A stretch of DNA of 64,000 nucleotides from Cytophagaceae bacterium (GTDB lineage Bacteria > Bacteroidota > Bacteroidia > Cytophagales > Spirosomataceae), in assembly GCA_027486845.1 (NCBI GenBank), contig JAIXOL010000058.1:124001-188000 (forward strand). Direction: 5' to 3'. The first letter of the stretch is position 1; the number at the start of each line of letters is the position of its first letter. Made by a program: the position numbers and the translations under genes. Of this stretch, positions 62,714-64,000 are shown in pieces. The notes beneath the pieces were generated by a model. The model saw only the letters and a list, made by a program, of their open reading frames with translations. It had not been told where the DNA came from and ran no database searches.

Positions 62714-63919
62714 ATGAAACGACACATCTGGTTAGCTATTATCGCCTCAGCACTAGGCTTTTTTGTTGATTTGTATGATATTATTATTCTTAGTATTGTT
62801 CGTTCTAAAAGCCTTTTAGAATTGGGCATTCCAGAAACAGAATTACTCTCAAAAGGAGTTTTTTTGATTAATGTTCAAATGGTCGGTATGTTGATAGGTG
62901 GATTTGTTTGGGGAATTATTGGCGATAAAATGGGGCGACTTTCGGTGCTTTTTGGCTCAATAATTTTGTATTCATCGGCAACTTTTGCCAATGCGTATGC
63001 TCCAAATTTTGAGATTTATTTATTGCTCAGATTCTTGGCTGGCGTAGGTTTAGCTGGTGAATTGGGTGCTGCCATTACACTTGTAACTGAGCAAATGCCA
63101 CAAAAATATCGAGGCATTGGTCCAGCTATTATTGGTGGTAGCGGAATGCTAGGTGCAATTGTTGGTGCATATATCGGCGGCAAATATACTTGGCAATTTA
63201 CTTATCAGTTGGGTGGAGGATTGGGTTTTGCCTTATTAATTTTAAGATTAGGTGTTCTAGAATCTGGTTTGTTTAATGCGATGAAAGATAAAACATCCAA
63301 CAAAGGGAATTTACGACTTTTATTCAAAAATAAAGATTATATCATTAAGTATATAAGTATTTGTGTTTTGGGTTTTCCTGTTTGGTATGTCAATGGCGTA
63401 GTGATGACTTTCACACCCGAAATTGCCAAAGCATGGGGAATGACCGAAATTCCATCTGTATCAACAGTTTTTACCTATTATTTTATCGGTCTAACTTTTG
63501 GTGATTTAACTGGCGGATTTGTGAGTCAATATCTACAAAGCCGTAAAAAAGCCATTCGTTTATATTTATCAATGTATGCTGTGGCAGCAGTGGTTTTCTT
63601 TATGGTTGGCAATCAATCGCTTACCCTTTATTATGGACTTTTATTATTCCTAGGTTTTTGTGTTGGCTACTCAATTGTATTATTGACACTTGCTGCGGAG
63701 CAATATGGTACAAACATAAGAGCTACCGTAACAACGTCCTCGTTGAATATTCTCCGTGCTACGGTTATTCCACAAACCTTGTTATTTGGTTTTTTAAGTC
63801 CATATATTGGTATAGTAAATTCGGCAATGGTTGTGGGTGTTGTGGCTATTTTGTTGGCTTTTTGGGGTTTGAGTAATTTGGAAGAGACTTTTCATAAGGA
63901 TTTGAATTATACGGAGTAG
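62714..63919 (+). CDS. Major facilitator superfamily transporter
   Basis: 401 aa, about 12 predicted transmembrane helices. The MFS loop 2-3 motif is GDKMGRLSVLFG and the first helix carries the acidic VDLYDIIIL. RFLAGVGLAGELGAAITLVT and the following region recall the sugar/aromatic-acid symporter branch. The start is the ATG at 62714, immediately after the inverted-repeat element. The context (ThuA, two SDRs) suggests a sugar, polyol or sugar-acid substrate. The gene ends 81 bp before the window edge. Confidence 0.9.
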   Translation: MKRHIWLAIIASALGFFVDLYDIIILSIVRSKSLLELGIPETELLSKGVFLINVQMVGMLIGGFVWGIIGDKMGRLSVLFGSIILYSSATFANAYAPNFEIYLLLRFLAGVGLAGELGAAITLVTEQMPQKYRGIGPAIIGGSGMLGAIVGAYIGGKYTWQFTYQLGGGLGFALLILRLGVLESGLFNAMKDKTSNKGNLRLLFKNKDYIIKYISICVLGFPVWYVNGVVMTFTPEIAKAWGMTEIPSVSTVFTYYFIGLTFGDLTGGFVSQYLQSRKKAIRLYLSMYAVAAVVFFMVGNQSLTLYYGLLLFLGFCVGYSIVLLTLAAEQYGTNIRATVTTSSLNILRATVIPQTLLFGFLSPYIGIVNSAMVVGVVAILLAFWGLSNLEETFHKDLNYTE

Positions 63920-63965
63920 TAAAATTATTTCTCTCAACTTCTTCCTAACACTATCATATCTACCT

Positions 63966-63991
63966 AAAGAGACGTTACATGGAACTTCTTT
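63966..63991. repeat. Degenerate GAGACGTT palindrome at the window edge
   Basis: AAAGAGACGTTACATGGAAC followed by TTCTTT is a decayed inverted copy of the GAGACGTTGC palindrome type. It sits downstream of the MFS gene. Confidence 0.35.
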
Positions 63992-64000
63992 AAAATGAAA

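Noticed and set aside
1-64000. CRISPR array, tRNA, rRNA, prophage or intact insertion sequence
   Set aside because: No regularly spaced repeats, no cloverleaf-type sequences with a GTTCGA-type arm in context, and no transposase, integrase or phage structural genes were found.

Overview
This 64-kb window looks like chromosomal DNA of a Bacteroidota bacterium, most probably of the order Cytophagales. It is AT-rich and carries several lineage markers: a PorQ protein of the type IX secretion system, a DUF4835/PorD-like protein, the lipidated TamA variant TamL beside TamB, the short Bacteroidota RNA polymerase omega subunit, GH97, LytS/LytTR signalling, and promoters of the Bacteroidota type (TAnnTTTG at about -7). 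Genus cannot be fixed from the sequence alone. I see no tRNA, rRNA, CRISPR array, prophage or intact transposase gene.

Layout. 0.3-6.5 kb: a LacI-family regulator, polyphosphate kinase, then a leucine-rich-repeat lipoprotein with a Kelch surface protein. 6.9-18.9 kb: a transglutaminase-like protein and an envelope block, bamD-rpoZ, then tamL/tamB on the opposite strand, then coaBC and a PorD-like gene. 19-24.1 kb: aldo/keto reductase, a Tat-exported sugar isomerase-like protein, a small phosphatase and a large cytochrome/DUF1549/DUF1553 protein. 24.4-26.3 kb: two unrecognised coiled-coil proteins, one with two membrane helices. 26.4-31.9 kb: a periplasmic binding-protein-like gene, yidC and pyrG. 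32-36.2 kb: a lipoprotein and an MpaB-like oxygenase/TetR/ABC1-kinase cluster. 36.4-42.5 kb: GH97, a 5'-nucleotidase-like lipoprotein, porQ and a sialidase-fold protein. 43.1-49.2 kb: hslU, a decayed gene, a DUF937/OmpA protein and an IlvD/Edd dehydratase. 49.3-57.3 kb: an AddA/RecB-like helicase-nuclease, an acyl-CoA carboxylase beta subunit, a LytS/LytTR pair and a histidine phosphatase. 57.5-63.9 kb: an accessory-looking stretch of hotdog thioesterase, two SDRs, two YdeI-type proteins (one ending in a CDGSH iron-sulfur motif), ThuA and an MFS transporter.

How genes work together. BamD, TamL/TamB, YidC, PorQ and the PorD-like protein all serve envelope biogenesis or protein export. GH97, the isomerase-like protein, ThuA, the SDRs, the pentonate-type dehydratase and the MFS carrier point to a saprophytic, sugar-using life. 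The rest is mostly housekeeping (pyrG, coaBC, hslU, ppk1).

The least explained material is non-coding. There is a family of about 170-200-bp imperfect palindromes in three intergenic gaps. A separate 101-bp inverted-repeat element supplies both the C-terminus of one gene and the ribosome-binding region of the next. Several short GAGACGTTGC palindromes, a 15-bp and a 16-bp tandem repeat, and a gene broken by at least three lesions complete the list.
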